From Vibrio sp. qd031 (GTDB lineage Bacteria; Pseudomonadota; Gammaproteobacteria; Enterobacterales; Vibrionaceae), in assembly GCF_002100145.1 (NCBI RefSeq), contig NZ_JXQD01000001.1:62001-126000 (forward strand): 64,000 bases of DNA. Direction: 5' to 3'. The notes under the pieces were generated by a model. It searched no databases. It had not been told where the DNA came from and saw nothing but the letters and a program-made list of their open reading frames with translations. A program made the translations under genes and the position numbers. Below, one piece after another: positions 43,465 to 52,373 of this stretch; within the stretch, counting starts at the first letter, position 1; the number at the start of each line of letters is the position of its first letter.

Positions 43465-46359
43465 ATGAATGACTCTTCTAAAACATACTCTCGTTCGCCG
43501 TTGTCCCTTTCGCTATGCGCTGCATTGGGAGTGGCTGTCTTTACGATGACAGCGTGTTCGACATCGTCAACAACGTCTAATTCGCCGATCTCAAAAACCG
43601 AACAAAGTGACACTAGTGTGGCTCCTGACTTTGAGTCTACACCGTTCTTTAGCGCAGCTTCTGCGACTCACGCAACAGTAAAACCTGTCTCTGGTGACGG
43701 TGTTACTGAGGGCGAACGTGCTCTTGCTATCAATTTTGACGCTGTGTCAGAGGCCGACAAATACAACTACTGGCCAAACGTAAAAATTTTCCCTCAAGGC
43801 GAACCCTGGAACTGGAATGATAAAGGCAGTTTCACGGTGGATGTGACCAACCCCACAGACAAGCCCGCTAACATCATCTTTAAGCTGGTCGATAATGTTG
43901 GGCAAATGGGCGCCGCTACAAATCAACTTAATTATGCAGTGACGATCCCAGCTGGCGAAACCCAACAGGTAGAAATGCTCTTTAACGGTGGGACACGTCA
44001 GTTAGATGGCTATTGGGATGGGCAAAAACTTAATTTACGTCGACTTGTAGAGTTGCAAGTGTTCGTACAAGGCCCCATGGATGCGCAACAAGTGGTTTTG
44101 GATAACTTTTCTCTTGTAGATTCTACAGGCGACTTTGTTTCTGCTCAGGAAAAAGTGATTGAGGCGGGTCCAATCCCAACGCTTAAAATGGTGACCGATT
44201 TTGATACCATGCCTTCGCTCATTTCAGATCGAAGCACATCAACCACGGTTAAACGTATTAAACGTGACGATGGAAAAGCGATAGAGGTGGTGTTCACTGC
44301 CGATAATGCCTATCCAAACCTCACTTTTAAGAGTAGTAGCCCTTTCGATTGGTCTGAGGTTGGTGACTTTAATCTAGCGTTTGATATCGAAAACCCAAGT
44401 AGCGATGCGCTGCAAATGTTTGTGCGAGTGGATCAGGCCGAGAATAAAAACTGGGGTGGAACCGCAGATGGCGTTAACGATAGCTTATCGAGCTATATGA
44501 CCCTGCTTCCAAACCAACGCTCAACCTACTATTTATCGCTGGCGGAAGTGGCTGGTGACATGACGTCGGGCATGCGCAGCGAACCACCGAAAAAGTCTTA
44601 CAGTGCACAAGCTATCAGCCATGGCTGGGGATTAACCTCCTTGGACGTGAGCAATATCGTGTCGTTCCAGTTGTACTTACAAAACCCAACAAGCAACGCC
44701 AAAATCATTATGGACTCGGTACGCCTGGTTCCGAATTTAGACGCCGATACGTCACGCTATACCAATATTGTGGATCGATATGGGCAGTTTAGCGGTGACA
44801 CCTGGGCCGAAAAAGTCACCAGTGATGAACAGTTGATTGCCGCTGGCCAAGAAGAGCTTGCCAAGCTAGGCCAAGTTAAACCTATGTCGGACAGAAGCCT
44901 TTATGGCGGCTGGAAGGCTGGACCTCAACTAGACGCTACCGGATATTTCAGAACTGAAAAAGTCGATGGCAAATGGAGTCTTGTTGACCCACAAGGTTAC
45001 CTGTTCTTTATGACCGGTCTCGATAATGTTCGCATGGACGACACGGTGACAATGACGGGTGTGGATTTTGACAATCCTGCAGAACGTGAAGGGCGAATTG
45101 TCGCGTCTGAGCTGCGTAACTCCATGTTCGAATGGCTACCTGACGACGACGACCCTTATGCCGTTAATTACGACTACGCACCTTATGTGCATTCAGGCGC
45201 AACCAAAAAAGGGGAAGTGTTTAGCTTTTATCGAACAAACTTGATGCGTAAGTACCAGACAGATCGCGATTCTGCGTTGGAAATGTGGAAAGAAGTCACG
45301 TTAGACCGAATGCAAGAGTGGGGATTCACAACCCTTGGCAATTGGATTGACCCCATGTTTTTTGGCAGCAAGCGAGTTGCTTATGAAGCACATGGTTGGA
45401 TCAATGGTAATCATCAACGCATCAGTACCGGCAATGATTACTGGGGGCCTATCCATGACCCGTTCGATCCTGAGTTTGTCAACAGTACACGCGAAATGGC
45501 AGAAGGTGTTGCCGCGCAAGTAGACAAGAATGATCCGTGGCTTGTGGGCATATTTGTCGACAACGAGATTAGCTGGGGCAACGTAATGAACGAAGCCAAC
45601 CACTACGGCCTAATCGTTAATGCGCTGAGCCTTGATGCGAAACAGAGCCCTGCCAAAGCGGCATTTTCGGCCCACCTTAAACAGAAATACACCACCATAG
45701 ATGCGCTAAATCGTGCTTGGAAAACGCAAATCAGCAGTTGGGAAACCTTTGATGCGAGCTTTGAACACCGCAGCGCATTAAAAGCGGGTATGAAATCGGA
45801 TTACTCAGACATGTTGACGCTGTTGGCAGATAAGTACTTTTCAACGGTCGATGCAGAGCTAAATCGAGTGCTACCTAACCACATGTACATGGGCGCTAGA
45901 TTTGCTGACTGGGGTGTGACACCAGAGATTGCTCGAGGCGCGGCGAAATACGTGGACGTTATGAGCTACAACTTGTACGCCAATGACCTAAATGACCCTA
46001 AGAAAGCGCACTTTAAACAGTGGCTTGCGGAGCTAGATAAGCCCAGCGTGATAGGGGAGTTCCACTTTGGCTCGACGGACACAGGTCTGTTCCATGGTGG
46101 CATTGTGACGGTTGCAAATCAGACGAAACGCGCCGAAATGTACACCCACTACATGCAGTCCGTCGTGGACAATCCGTATTTTGTTGGTGCGCATTGGTTC
46201 CAATACCTAGATTCACCGGCAACTGGCCGCGCTTGGGATGGTGAAAACTACAACATTGGTTTTGTCACCATCGCTGACGAGCCGTATGTGGAGCTCATTG
46301 AGGCTGCTACCGAGTTTAACCGTACCCTCTATGACAATCGATTTGGAACGATGAAGTAA
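43465..46359 (+). CDS. GH50 beta-agarase lipoprotein 1
   Basis: 964 aa from ATG 43465; a TTG at 43432 falls in the terminator and is rejected. The signal ends in a lipobox (FTMTAC), so the protein is lipid-anchored. Two N-terminal beta-sandwich domains follow (about residues 50-225 and 230-420), then the GH50 TIM barrel (450-960). The acid/base is in VDNEISWGN (Glu about 701) and the nucleophile in VIGEFHFGS (Glu about 865), the arrangement known from Saccharophagus Aga50D. GH50 enzymes are mostly exo-acting and release neoagarobiose. Localisation to the outer membrane or periplasm would supply the porin and importer. It is about 50% similar by eye to agarase 2. Confidence 0.93.
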   Translation: MNDSSKTYSRSPLSLSLCAALGVAVFTMTACSTSSTTSNSPISKTEQSDTSVAPDFESTPFFSAASATHATVKPVSGDGVTEGERALAINFDAVSEADKYNYWPNVKIFPQGEPWNWNDKGSFTVDVTNPTDKPANIIFKLVDNVGQMGAATNQLNYAVTIPAGETQQVEMLFNGGTRQLDGYWDGQKLNLRRLVELQVFVQGPMDAQQVVLDNFSLVDSTGDFVSAQEKVIEAGPIPTLKMVTDFDTMPSLISDRSTSTTVKRIKRDDGKAIEVVFTADNAYPNLTFKSSSPFDWSEVGDFNLAFDIENPSSDALQMFVRVDQAENKNWGGTADGVNDSLSSYMTLLPNQRSTYYLSLAEVAGDMTSGMRSEPPKKSYSAQAISHGWGLTSLDVSNIVSFQLYLQNPTSNAKIIMDSVRLVPNLDADTSRYTNIVDRYGQFSGDTWAEKVTSDEQLIAAGQEELAKLGQVKPMSDRSLYGGWKAGPQLDATGYFRTEKVDGKWSLVDPQGYLFFMTGLDNVRMDDTVTMTGVDFDNPAEREGRIVASELRNSMFEWLPDDDDPYAVNYDYAPYVHSGATKKGEVFSFYRTNLMRKYQTDRDSALEMWKEVTLDRMQEWGFTTLGNWIDPMFFGSKRVAYEAHGWINGNHQRISTGNDYWGPIHDPFDPEFVNSTREMAEGVAAQVDKNDPWLVGIFVDNEISWGNVMNEANHYGLIVNALSLDAKQSPAKAAFSAHLKQKYTTIDALNRAWKTQISSWETFDASFEHRSALKAGMKSDYSDMLTLLADKYFSTVDAELNRVLPNHMYMGARFADWGVTPEIARGAAKYVDVMSYNLYANDLNDPKKAHFKQWLAELDKPSVIGEFHFGSTDTGLFHGGIVTVANQTKRAEMYTHYMQSVVDNPYFVGAHWFQYLDSPATGRAWDGENYNIGFVTIADEPYVELIEAATEFNRTLYDNRFGTMK

Positions 46360-46373
46360 TTTTATCGACATTT

Positions 46374-46404
46374 TGGGGCGTTTGCTTTGTAAGCGTCCCA
46401 CTTT
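46374..46404 (+). terminator. Weak hairpin after agarase 1
   Basis: GGGGCG pairs with CGTCCC (one G-U) around a 13-nt loop, followed by ACTTTT. It is probably leaky or a stability hairpin. Confidence 0.4.
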
Positions 46405-46418
46405 TAAAAGGACATAAT

Positions 46419-47096
46419 ATGAATAATGTGAAAACAAGCTTTCTGATTGCCGCATCGCTAACTAGCTTCAGTGCAATGAGTGAAGAAATTCTCATCAATA
46501 CCTTTGAAGGTACTATTGGTAGCCCAACTGATTCAGTGACGTATTACGATGAGCTTGGCGCCGTTCACTCGTTAGGAGCGCCTGATGCGAGTTTTTCTCT
46601 TGCAAGCGGTAACGTGTGGAAAATCTCTTGGAATGCAAATGCTGCAGACAATTATCAAAGAGTATCATTTGGTGGTATTGGCGGAACAACCACTGATTTT
46701 AGTTCATATAGCGAAGTGAAGTTTGATGTGCTCAACACGTTTGGAAGTAGCATTGACTTCGGATTTCGATTAGAAGATTCGAGTGGTGAAGTTTGTAACC
46801 ATGAACAATATGGTTATGCCGCTGCGAAAATGGAGACAATGACACTCGATCTTGCTACCTGTTCAAATATCAATTTGTCTGAAGTTGCTTATATCCGAAT
46901 TTATGCTCTTACATGGGCATCTTTACAAGGCTCTGTAGAGGTGGACTCTGTGCGTGGCGTTTCATCCGATACTCCACCAGATAGTAATACTCCACCAGAT
47001 AGTAATACTCCCTCTTATCGGACCGAAGGTGGAAGTATGGGAGCTGTTTCCATACTCATACTTTCCGCATTTATCTGGCTTCGTCGCCGTCGTTAA
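46419..47096 (+). CDS. Exported carbohydrate-binding-like protein with GlyGly-CTERM anchor
   Basis: 225 aa. Signal peptide (MNNVKTSFLIAASLTSFSAMS), then one beta-sandwich domain (residues 25-180) whose shape (FEGTIG, SSYSEVKFDVLNTFGSSIDFGFRLEDS, CSNINLSEVAYIRIYAL) resembles the agarase N-terminal domains. A linker made of PPDSNT repeats follows. The C-terminus is Gly-Gly, a hydrophobic stretch and an Arg cluster (EGGSMGAVSILILSAFIWLR then RRR), the GlyGly-CTERM signal that rhombosortase cleaves before type II secretion or surface anchoring in Vibrio. Two Cys residues may form a disulfide. The role is probably to hold agar at the cell surface. No catalytic motif is seen. AAAAGGA lies 7 nt before ATG. 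Confidence 0.78.
   Translation: MNNVKTSFLIAASLTSFSAMSEEILINTFEGTIGSPTDSVTYYDELGAVHSLGAPDASFSLASGNVWKISWNANAADNYQRVSFGGIGGTTTDFSSYSEVKFDVLNTFGSSIDFGFRLEDSSGEVCNHEQYGYAAAKMETMTLDLATCSNINLSEVAYIRIYALTWASLQGSVEVDSVRGVSSDTPPDSNTPPDSNTPSYRTEGGSMGAVSILILSAFIWLRRRR
46971..47006 (+). repeat. 18-bp tandem repeat in the linker of the GlyGly-CTERM protein
   Basis: Two exact copies of ACTCCACCAGATAGTAAT encode the PPDSNT linker; a third partial copy follows. Copy number could change by slippage without breaking the frame. Confidence 0.85.
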
Positions 47097-47106
47097 TCCT
47101 TCCACT

Positions 47107-47130
47107 GGTGGCCTTCGGGCCGCCTTTTTT
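47107..47130 (+). terminator. Terminator after the GlyGly-CTERM gene
   Basis: GGTGGCC, loop TTCG, GGCCGCC (one U-G pair) and six Ts. It is only 18 bp before the next start codon. Confidence 0.88.
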
Positions 47131-47147
47131 CGTTAAGGAAAATCTCC

Positions 47148-47612
47148 ATGTTATTTGGCAATACTAAACGGCTTTCCCAGTTAGCTTATTGTGACCAACG
47201 CATCATCGCTATGGTTGAAGAAGCGTTACCCATTGCTGCAGCGCAACCCGAAGGTAAGTATGAACTCGCCTTTCCAGGCGCGTTTGTTGTGGTTGCGAAT
47301 GCAGCAACTGAGCCGTTAAATGAGCGAAAAGCTGAAATTCACAAGCACTATATCGACGTGCAAATCGTGTTATCTGGGGAGGAAAAAATTGGCTTTTCTT
47401 ATCACATAGACGCACAAAGTGAACAACTAACCAACTTAGACAACGATGTGATGTTTTTTGATGCTGTAGAAAAAGAGCAATTTATCGAACTGCGCAGCGG
47501 TGATTTTGCGGTGTTTTATCCAAATCAAGTACATCGCCCACTGTGCTGCTTAACCACACCTTCAAAGGTTAAAAAAGCCATCATCAAAATCCCAGCAACG
47601 TTATTCGAATAA
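47148..47612 (+). CDS. YhcH/YjgK/YiaL-family cupin-like protein
   Basis: 154 aa. The family pattern is clear: EIHKHYIDVQIVLSGEEKIG, a central DVMFFDA, and FAVFYPNQVHRPLC with probable metal-binding His and Glu. Members are found in sialic acid, L-xylulose and pectin/alginate gene sets, and are proposed to help open or epimerise sugar or sugar-acid rings. The protein is cytoplasmic, with no signal peptide. In an agar locus the candidate substrate is AHG, 3,6-anhydro-L-galactonate or a 2-keto-3-deoxy acid; this is inference. AAGGA precedes ATG. Confidence 0.85.
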   Translation: MLFGNTKRLSQLAYCDQRIIAMVEEALPIAAAQPEGKYELAFPGAFVVVANAATEPLNERKAEIHKHYIDVQIVLSGEEKIGFSYHIDAQSEQLTNLDNDVMFFDAVEKEQFIELRSGDFAVFYPNQVHRPLCCLTTPSKVKKAIIKIPATLFE

Positions 47613-47634
47613 TACATTTAAAAAGGAACGAATC

Positions 47635-48276
47635 ATGACTATTACCCTTACTCAGATCTCTCAAGCTATTACCGGCAAGAAAACACGTAATCTCTTATCA
47701 GCACTAATGGCCAGTGCAGTGATCGCAGGTTGTTCTGGGTCGGCTGCCACCGGTGCCGTCGATATGACTACAGAAGAACAGAATGTCGACCTATCAGCAC
47801 CGATTGTACTTGCAGATGCTGAGTTTCTAAGTAAATCAGCAAACACCCATACTTCTTACAAAGTAGAAGGTGACGCTGTCACAATAACCTTTGACGAAGT
47901 GACTCAGTCTCAAGCCGCATCAAAGTGGCCAAATATGAAGTTCCGACCCGCTGCCGGTATTTATGATTGGAGTCAATATCAAGGGCTTAAGTTAACGTTT
48001 GAAAACTTCGGAGACGGCGAGGCCCGCATCGAAATGAAAGTTGCGGATAACATTGGCATCATGGGCGCTGCAACGCATCAGTTGGATCTACCTCTGTTTT
48101 TGCCAACCGGTGTCAGCGAAGTTGAGTTCTTATTTTCGGGCCAAAAAATGGGGCTAGAAGGCTACCGTGGTGGTGAGCAACTCGATTTAACACAAATACC
48201 AGAATTTCAGTTTTACGCTGTGGGTCCTATTGGCGAACAGATGATTCAAGTTCAAGCGATCGAGTACATTAAGTAG
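47635..48276 (+). CDS. Lipoprotein made only of the GH50-agarase N-terminal domain
   Basis: 213 aa with lipobox VIAGC near residue 33. The remainder aligns along its whole length with residues about 40-200 of agarase 2 (the first N-terminal domain): shared stretches include KWPNMKFRP, VADNIGIMGAATHQLD (VADSIGIMGAATHQLD) and GYRGGEQLDL. It stops at the domain boundary, where the agarase continues into its second domain. It has its own Shine-Dalgarno (AAAGGAAC) and sits 8 bp upstream of agarase 2, so it is one operon and not a random truncation. It is probably a lipid-anchored agar-binding protein that concentrates substrate. It has no catalytic domain. Confidence 0.82.
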   Translation: MTITLTQISQAITGKKTRNLLSALMASAVIAGCSGSAATGAVDMTTEEQNVDLSAPIVLADAEFLSKSANTHTSYKVEGDAVTITFDEVTQSQAASKWPNMKFRPAAGIYDWSQYQGLKLTFENFGDGEARIEMKVADNIGIMGAATHQLDLPLFLPTGVSEVEFLFSGQKMGLEGYRGGEQLDLTQIPEFQFYAVGPIGEQMIQVQAIEYIK

Positions 48277-48284
48277 AGGGTGCT

Positions 48285-51185
48285 ATGGGAACAATAAAAA
48301 AAACCGCGGTTGCAATAGCCATTGCGGCCGGTTTAGCATCTTTAGGATGCAGTACACAAACGACAGATACATCGACGGTAGCGCAACAAACTGACATGAC
48401 AGCAAGCGTCGCTCCGATTGTGTTAACCGATGCTGCTTTTTTAGCTGCGGCGGCGAACGAACACAGTCGCTACACGGTTGAAGCTGAAAGTGTATTGGTT
48501 GAATTTGATGAAGTAAGCCAAGCTGATGCCAACAGTAAATGGCCAAATATGAAGTTTCGGCCTGTCGACGGTAGCGCCGATTGGAATACAAAAGGTGGTT
48601 TAACGCTGACCTTAGAAAACCCTAATGATTCACCATTGCGTGTTGAGTTAAAAGTTGCGGATTCCATTGGTATTATGGGCGCTGCGACTCATCAACTGGA
48701 TAAACCTATCGAGCTGGCCGCTGGTGAAACCAAAACTGTCGACTATCTATTTAACGGCTCTGAGATGGGCATGGACGGCTATCGTGGTGGCGAAGAATTA
48801 GATCTTAAAACTATTTCTGAGTTCCAGTTCTATGTTGTTGGGCCTGCACCTAAGCAAAGCTTGAGGCTGCACGATATTGCCTTTATTGAGCGTACTGGCG
48901 ATTTTGTGAAATCTCAGGCTCGCGAGGATGTTATCGCGTCTGCCACGGTACCTACCGTGCTGAGCTTAAGTCAGTTTGATGACCCTGATAGTTCAATTCT
49001 AGAGTTAAAATTAGGAACAGAGGTAACGCGTGTTGAAAATAACGGTGGTCACGCGCTGCGAGTTCAATATTCTACAGCTGAAGCTTATCCAACCGTTAAG
49101 TTTTCTGCTGGTACTCAAGGTGAATCATGGGACTGGACGCAATATGGTGACGTGGCGTTAGCGTTTGATGCGAAAAACCTCGGCGATAAAGGTGTGCAAC
49201 TGTTTGTGCGTGTCGATGACGACCTGGACGAAAAGCTGGGGGGCGGGGCCACTGGAGTGGTTCACAGTCGATCTGGGTATGTTCAGCTTCCGCCGCAGTC
49301 GAAAGATACATATTACTTTACGCTTAAAGACTTAGCTGAAGCGATGAACTCTGGAATGCGAGGCGAACCGCCTAAACAAGCGTTCTCTGCCACACAGGTT
49401 GTGTTTGGCTGGGGTGAAACAGAGCTCGATTTGTCCAATATAGTCAGTTTTCAGCTCTATATGATGAACCCATTAGCTGATGCTGAGTTGGAATTTGATA
49501 ATTTACGTCTTATTCCAAACTTGACCAATGACACCAGTCGCTACAGTAATATCATCGACGAGTTTGGTCAGTATACTGCAGAGCAGTGGCCAGAAAAGGT
49601 CACGGATCTAGCGGACTTACAATCTCGCGCAGCAGAGGACTACGCACTTCTTGAAAAAGCCGCACTACTGCCAGACCGTTCAACGTATGGCGGGTGGAGC
49701 GATGGTCCAAAACTGAACGCAACTGGCTATTTTAGAACGGAAAAGGTCAACGGAAAGTGGGCGCTTGTCGATCCTGATGGATACTTATACTTCGCGACTG
49801 GTCTTGATAATATTCGTATGGATGATAGTTATACCACCACAGGTATTGGATTTTCGGACATCACGGACGTTGCAACCGATGATCTAAGACCGAGTCAAGT
49901 GGCTAAGAGTGGGTATCTTGAAAGTACTCAACCTCGAGCGCAGCTCTCTCCACTGCGTCGCGGAATGTTTACCGAATTACCCGATTACGACTCTGAGCTC
50001 GCACAAAACTACAACTATACCCAAATGATCCATACAGGGCCGCTAAAGCATGGGGAAGTGTTTAGTTTTTATGGGGCAAACTTACAGCGTAAATATCAGC
50101 AGTCGTCTCAAGCAGATGCCTTGGCGATATGGCAAGACGTTACCTTGGCAAGAATGATGGATTGGGGCTTTACCTCTCTAGGCAACTGGTCTGATCCAAG
50201 TTTTTACGGCAATGGCAAGGTACCGTACACGGCTCACGGCTGGATTGTAGGCAGCCATCAGCGTATTAACACAGGGAACGATTATTGGGGTCCAATGCAC
50301 GACCCATTTGATCCTGAGTTTAGGCGTTCTGTAGCGACCATGGCTAAATCTGTGGCCGATGACGTTGATAATGATCCGTTTTGTATTGGATATTTTGTCG
50401 ACAACGAGTTGAGCTGGGGTAACACTCAATTTGATGCTAGCCATTACGCTCTTGCGCTGTCAGGATTGAAAGCCTCTTCGCAACAAAGTTCCGCTAAGAA
50501 GGCTTTCGATGACATACTGCAACAGCAGTACGGTTCTATCGAAAAGCTCAATGCGGCATGGAGTACCTCGTTTGAGTCGTGGGAAAGTTTTGCACAAGGG
50601 GTGAGCCTGCCAAGCGACTTATCTGAGGCAACGAAACAAGACCTGAGTGTTTTGCTGTCGGCTCTAGCAGACCAGTTTTTCCGCGTGGTAGACGAAGAAA
50701 TGCAGAATGTACTGCCTAATCATCTGAACTTGGGATCGCGCTTTTCTGATTGGGGGATAACCCCAGAAGCCGCTAACGCAGCCGCTAAGTATGTGGACGT
50801 TATGAGCTACAACTTGTATGCAAAAGATCTTAATTCGAAGGGTGACTGGTCGCACTTACCAGAATTGGACATGCCAAGTATTATTGGCGAGTTTCACTTC
50901 GGTGCTACCGACTCTGGACTGTTTCACCCAGGATTGGTGAGTATGGATAACCAGCAAGGCAGGGCAGATGCCTATGCCCACTATATGCGTAGCGTTATCG
51001 ATAACCCATACTTTGTCGGTGCGCACTGGTTCCAGTACATGGACTCACCAGCAACGGGTCGAGCTTGGGACGGCGAGAACTATAACGTTGGTTTTGTCAC
51101 CGTTACCGACACGCCCTACAAACCACTCGTAGAGTCAGCAAGAAAAGTAAACCAAGAGCTTTATACCCGCCGTTTCGGTCAGTAA
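48285..51185 (+). CDS. GH50 beta-agarase lipoprotein 2
   Basis: 966 aa. The lipoprotein signal ends in ASLGC (about residue 22). Two N-terminal beta-sandwich domains (40-205 and 215-420) precede the GH50 TIM barrel (440-960). The acid/base is in VDNELSWGN (Glu about 708) and the nucleophile in IIGEFHFGA (Glu about 869). NDYWGPMHDPFDPEFRR and HWFQYMDSPATGRAWDGENYN match agarase 1 almost exactly. Compared with agarase 1, it has a loop insertion around residues 525-560. AGAGGG lies 5 nt before ATG. The paralogues may differ in chain-length preference. The gene is followed by a REP hairpin pair. Confidence 0.93.
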   Translation: MGTIKKTAVAIAIAAGLASLGCSTQTTDTSTVAQQTDMTASVAPIVLTDAAFLAAAANEHSRYTVEAESVLVEFDEVSQADANSKWPNMKFRPVDGSADWNTKGGLTLTLENPNDSPLRVELKVADSIGIMGAATHQLDKPIELAAGETKTVDYLFNGSEMGMDGYRGGEELDLKTISEFQFYVVGPAPKQSLRLHDIAFIERTGDFVKSQAREDVIASATVPTVLSLSQFDDPDSSILELKLGTEVTRVENNGGHALRVQYSTAEAYPTVKFSAGTQGESWDWTQYGDVALAFDAKNLGDKGVQLFVRVDDDLDEKLGGGATGVVHSRSGYVQLPPQSKDTYYFTLKDLAEAMNSGMRGEPPKQAFSATQVVFGWGETELDLSNIVSFQLYMMNPLADAELEFDNLRLIPNLTNDTSRYSNIIDEFGQYTAEQWPEKVTDLADLQSRAAEDYALLEKAALLPDRSTYGGWSDGPKLNATGYFRTEKVNGKWALVDPDGYLYFATGLDNIRMDDSYTTTGIGFSDITDVATDDLRPSQVAKSGYLESTQPRAQLSPLRRGMFTELPDYDSELAQNYNYTQMIHTGPLKHGEVFSFYGANLQRKYQQSSQADALAIWQDVTLARMMDWGFTSLGNWSDPSFYGNGKVPYTAHGWIVGSHQRINTGNDYWGPMHDPFDPEFRRSVATMAKSVADDVDNDPFCIGYFVDNELSWGNTQFDASHYALALSGLKASSQQSSAKKAFDDILQQQYGSIEKLNAAWSTSFESWESFAQGVSLPSDLSEATKQDLSVLLSALADQFFRVVDEEMQNVLPNHLNLGSRFSDWGITPEAANAAAKYVDVMSYNLYAKDLNSKGDWSHLPELDMPSIIGEFHFGATDSGLFHPGLVSMDNQQGRADAYAHYMRSVIDNPYFVGAHWFQYMDSPATGRAWDGENYNVGFVTVTDTPYKPLVESARKVNQELYTRRFGQ

Positions 51186-51189
51186 AAGC

Positions 51190-51266
51190 AAACGGGGTCA
51201 GAGTCAATCGACTCCGACCCCGTTTTTAACCCAATGGGGTCAGAGTCGATTGACTCTGACCCCATT
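51190..51266. repeat. Two REP-type hairpins between convergent genes
   Basis: Hairpin 1 at 51190-51225 has stem AAACGGGGTC...GACCCCGTTT plus GAGTC/GACTC, then T5. Hairpin 2 at 51233-51266 is a perfect 15-bp stem (AATGGGGTCAGAGTC). The two share GGGGTCAGAGTC. Repeats of this GGGGTCAGAGT type are widespread near REP-associated tyrosine transposases in marine gammaproteobacteria. Here they also act as terminators for agarase 2 and the cycloisomerase gene. Confidence 0.85.
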
Positions 51267-51268
51267 TA

Positions 51269-52372
51269 TTAATGGACTTCGTATTGGGCAATGATGTCCC
51301 ATTTAAACTCAACACCGATACCAGGCTCGTCGGACGCTACTGCGCGATGATTCTCTACGACCAGTGGTCGTTTTGTGTAGCGGTCGATAGGGAAGCTGTG
51401 CACTTCTAACCAGCCAGTATCAAACGCAGACACAAGTGACACATGCAGTTCTTGCATACCGTGGGTGCAGACCGGAACTTGGTGCTCAGTGATCAAGTTT
51501 GCGGCCTGTAACCAACCCGTGATCCCGCCACAGTTAGATGCATCTGGCTGACAAAATCCAAGCTTTGCTTGTTCCATTGCGTAACCGAATTCGTGGATTG
51601 TATGAAGGTTTTCGCCCATTGCCAGTGGAATGTTAGTGGCCTCTGCAATTGCAGCATATCCTTGGTAGTCGTCTGGAATCGTTGGCTCTTCGAACCACGT
51701 AATGTCACACTCTTCTACTGCTTTAGACAGTGATATCGCTTGTTTAACTGTGAGAGAGTAGTTGGCATCAATCATAAAGGTAACATCGGGTCCAATGAGA
51801 GCACGAACGGCTTTAATTCGGTCGATATCTTCTTGCGGATCGCTTTTGCCAATTTTGATTTTTACTGCGTTAAAGCCAGAGTCCAAATACCCTTGAATGT
51901 TACTTAGCAGCTTATCAAGGGAGAATTGCAAGTCTATGCCGCCGCAGTAGGCTTTGCAGGTGTTGTTCTTTCCTCCTGCCATTTTCCACAGTGGCAGCTG
52001 CTCACGTTTACCTTTTAGGTCCCACAGCGCAATATCTAGACTCGACATGGCAAACGACGCGATGCCGCCACGGCCCACATAGTGTATATGCCATTCCATA
52101 AAGTCGTATATTTCTTCTATATTGGCGGCGTCTTTGCCCAATACAACAGGCTGCAAGTCGTGCTCTAGCATTGCTTTTATCGCGTAACCACCCTTACCAC
52201 CTGTATAGGTATAACCGGTGCCAGAGAGCCCATCGGCGGTAGTGACAGTGGTTGTGATGAGTTCGAAGTGGTCGTGATCCCCGTGCTTTGCGTCAGAAAG
52301 GATCTCATCCAGTGGGATTTTAAATAGCCGTGTCTGAATATCGATAATTTGAGTTGATTGTGCGTACGACAT
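51269..52372 (-). CDS. 3,6-anhydro-L-galactonate cycloisomerase (enolase superfamily)
   Basis: 367 aa from ATG 52372; the ATG at 52381 abuts AAAGG, so the later start with 9-nt spacing is preferred. Mandelate-racemase subgroup features: NAVKIKIGK (KxK base), [20 protein letters not shown] and MGENLH (three metal carboxylates), and CTHGMQEL (His). It opens the anhydro ring of 3,6-anhydro-L-galactonate to 2-keto-3-deoxy-L-galactonate in characterised agarolytic Vibrio. It is last in the operon KDG kinase-KDPG aldolase-cycloisomerase, one base after the aldolase stop. A sugar-acid dehydratase role is the alternative, but the locus favours the cycloisomerase. Confidence 0.88.
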   Translation of the reverse strand: MSYAQSTQIIDIQTRLFKIPLDEILSDAKHGDHDHFELITTTVTTADGLSGTGYTYTGGKGGYAIKAMLEHDLQPVVLGKDAANIEEIYDFMEWHIHYVGRGGIASFAMSSLDIALWDLKGKREQLPLWKMAGGKNNTCKAYCGGIDLQFSLDKLLSNIQGYLDSGFNAVKIKIGKSDPQEDIDRIKAVRALIGPDVTFMIDANYSLTVKQAISLSKAVEECDITWFEEPTIPDDYQGYAAIAEATNIPLAMGENLHTIHEFGYAMEQAKLGFCQPDASNCGGITGWLQAANLITEHQVPVCTHGMQELHVSLVSAFDTGWLEVHSFPIDRYTKRPLVVENHRAVASDEPGIGVEFKWDIIAQYEVH

Positions 52373-52373
52373 G

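Noticed and set aside
47635..48276. Reading the single-domain lipoprotein as a broken agarase pseudogene
   Set aside because: The stop falls at the domain edge, a full signal and lipobox are present, and the next gene's ribosome site overlaps its end; no agarase remnants follow it out of frame.
48294..48303. A8 tract early in the agarase 2 gene as a phase-variation switch
   Set aside because: Eight As are short for slippage control and can be explained by AAA Lys codons of the signal peptide.
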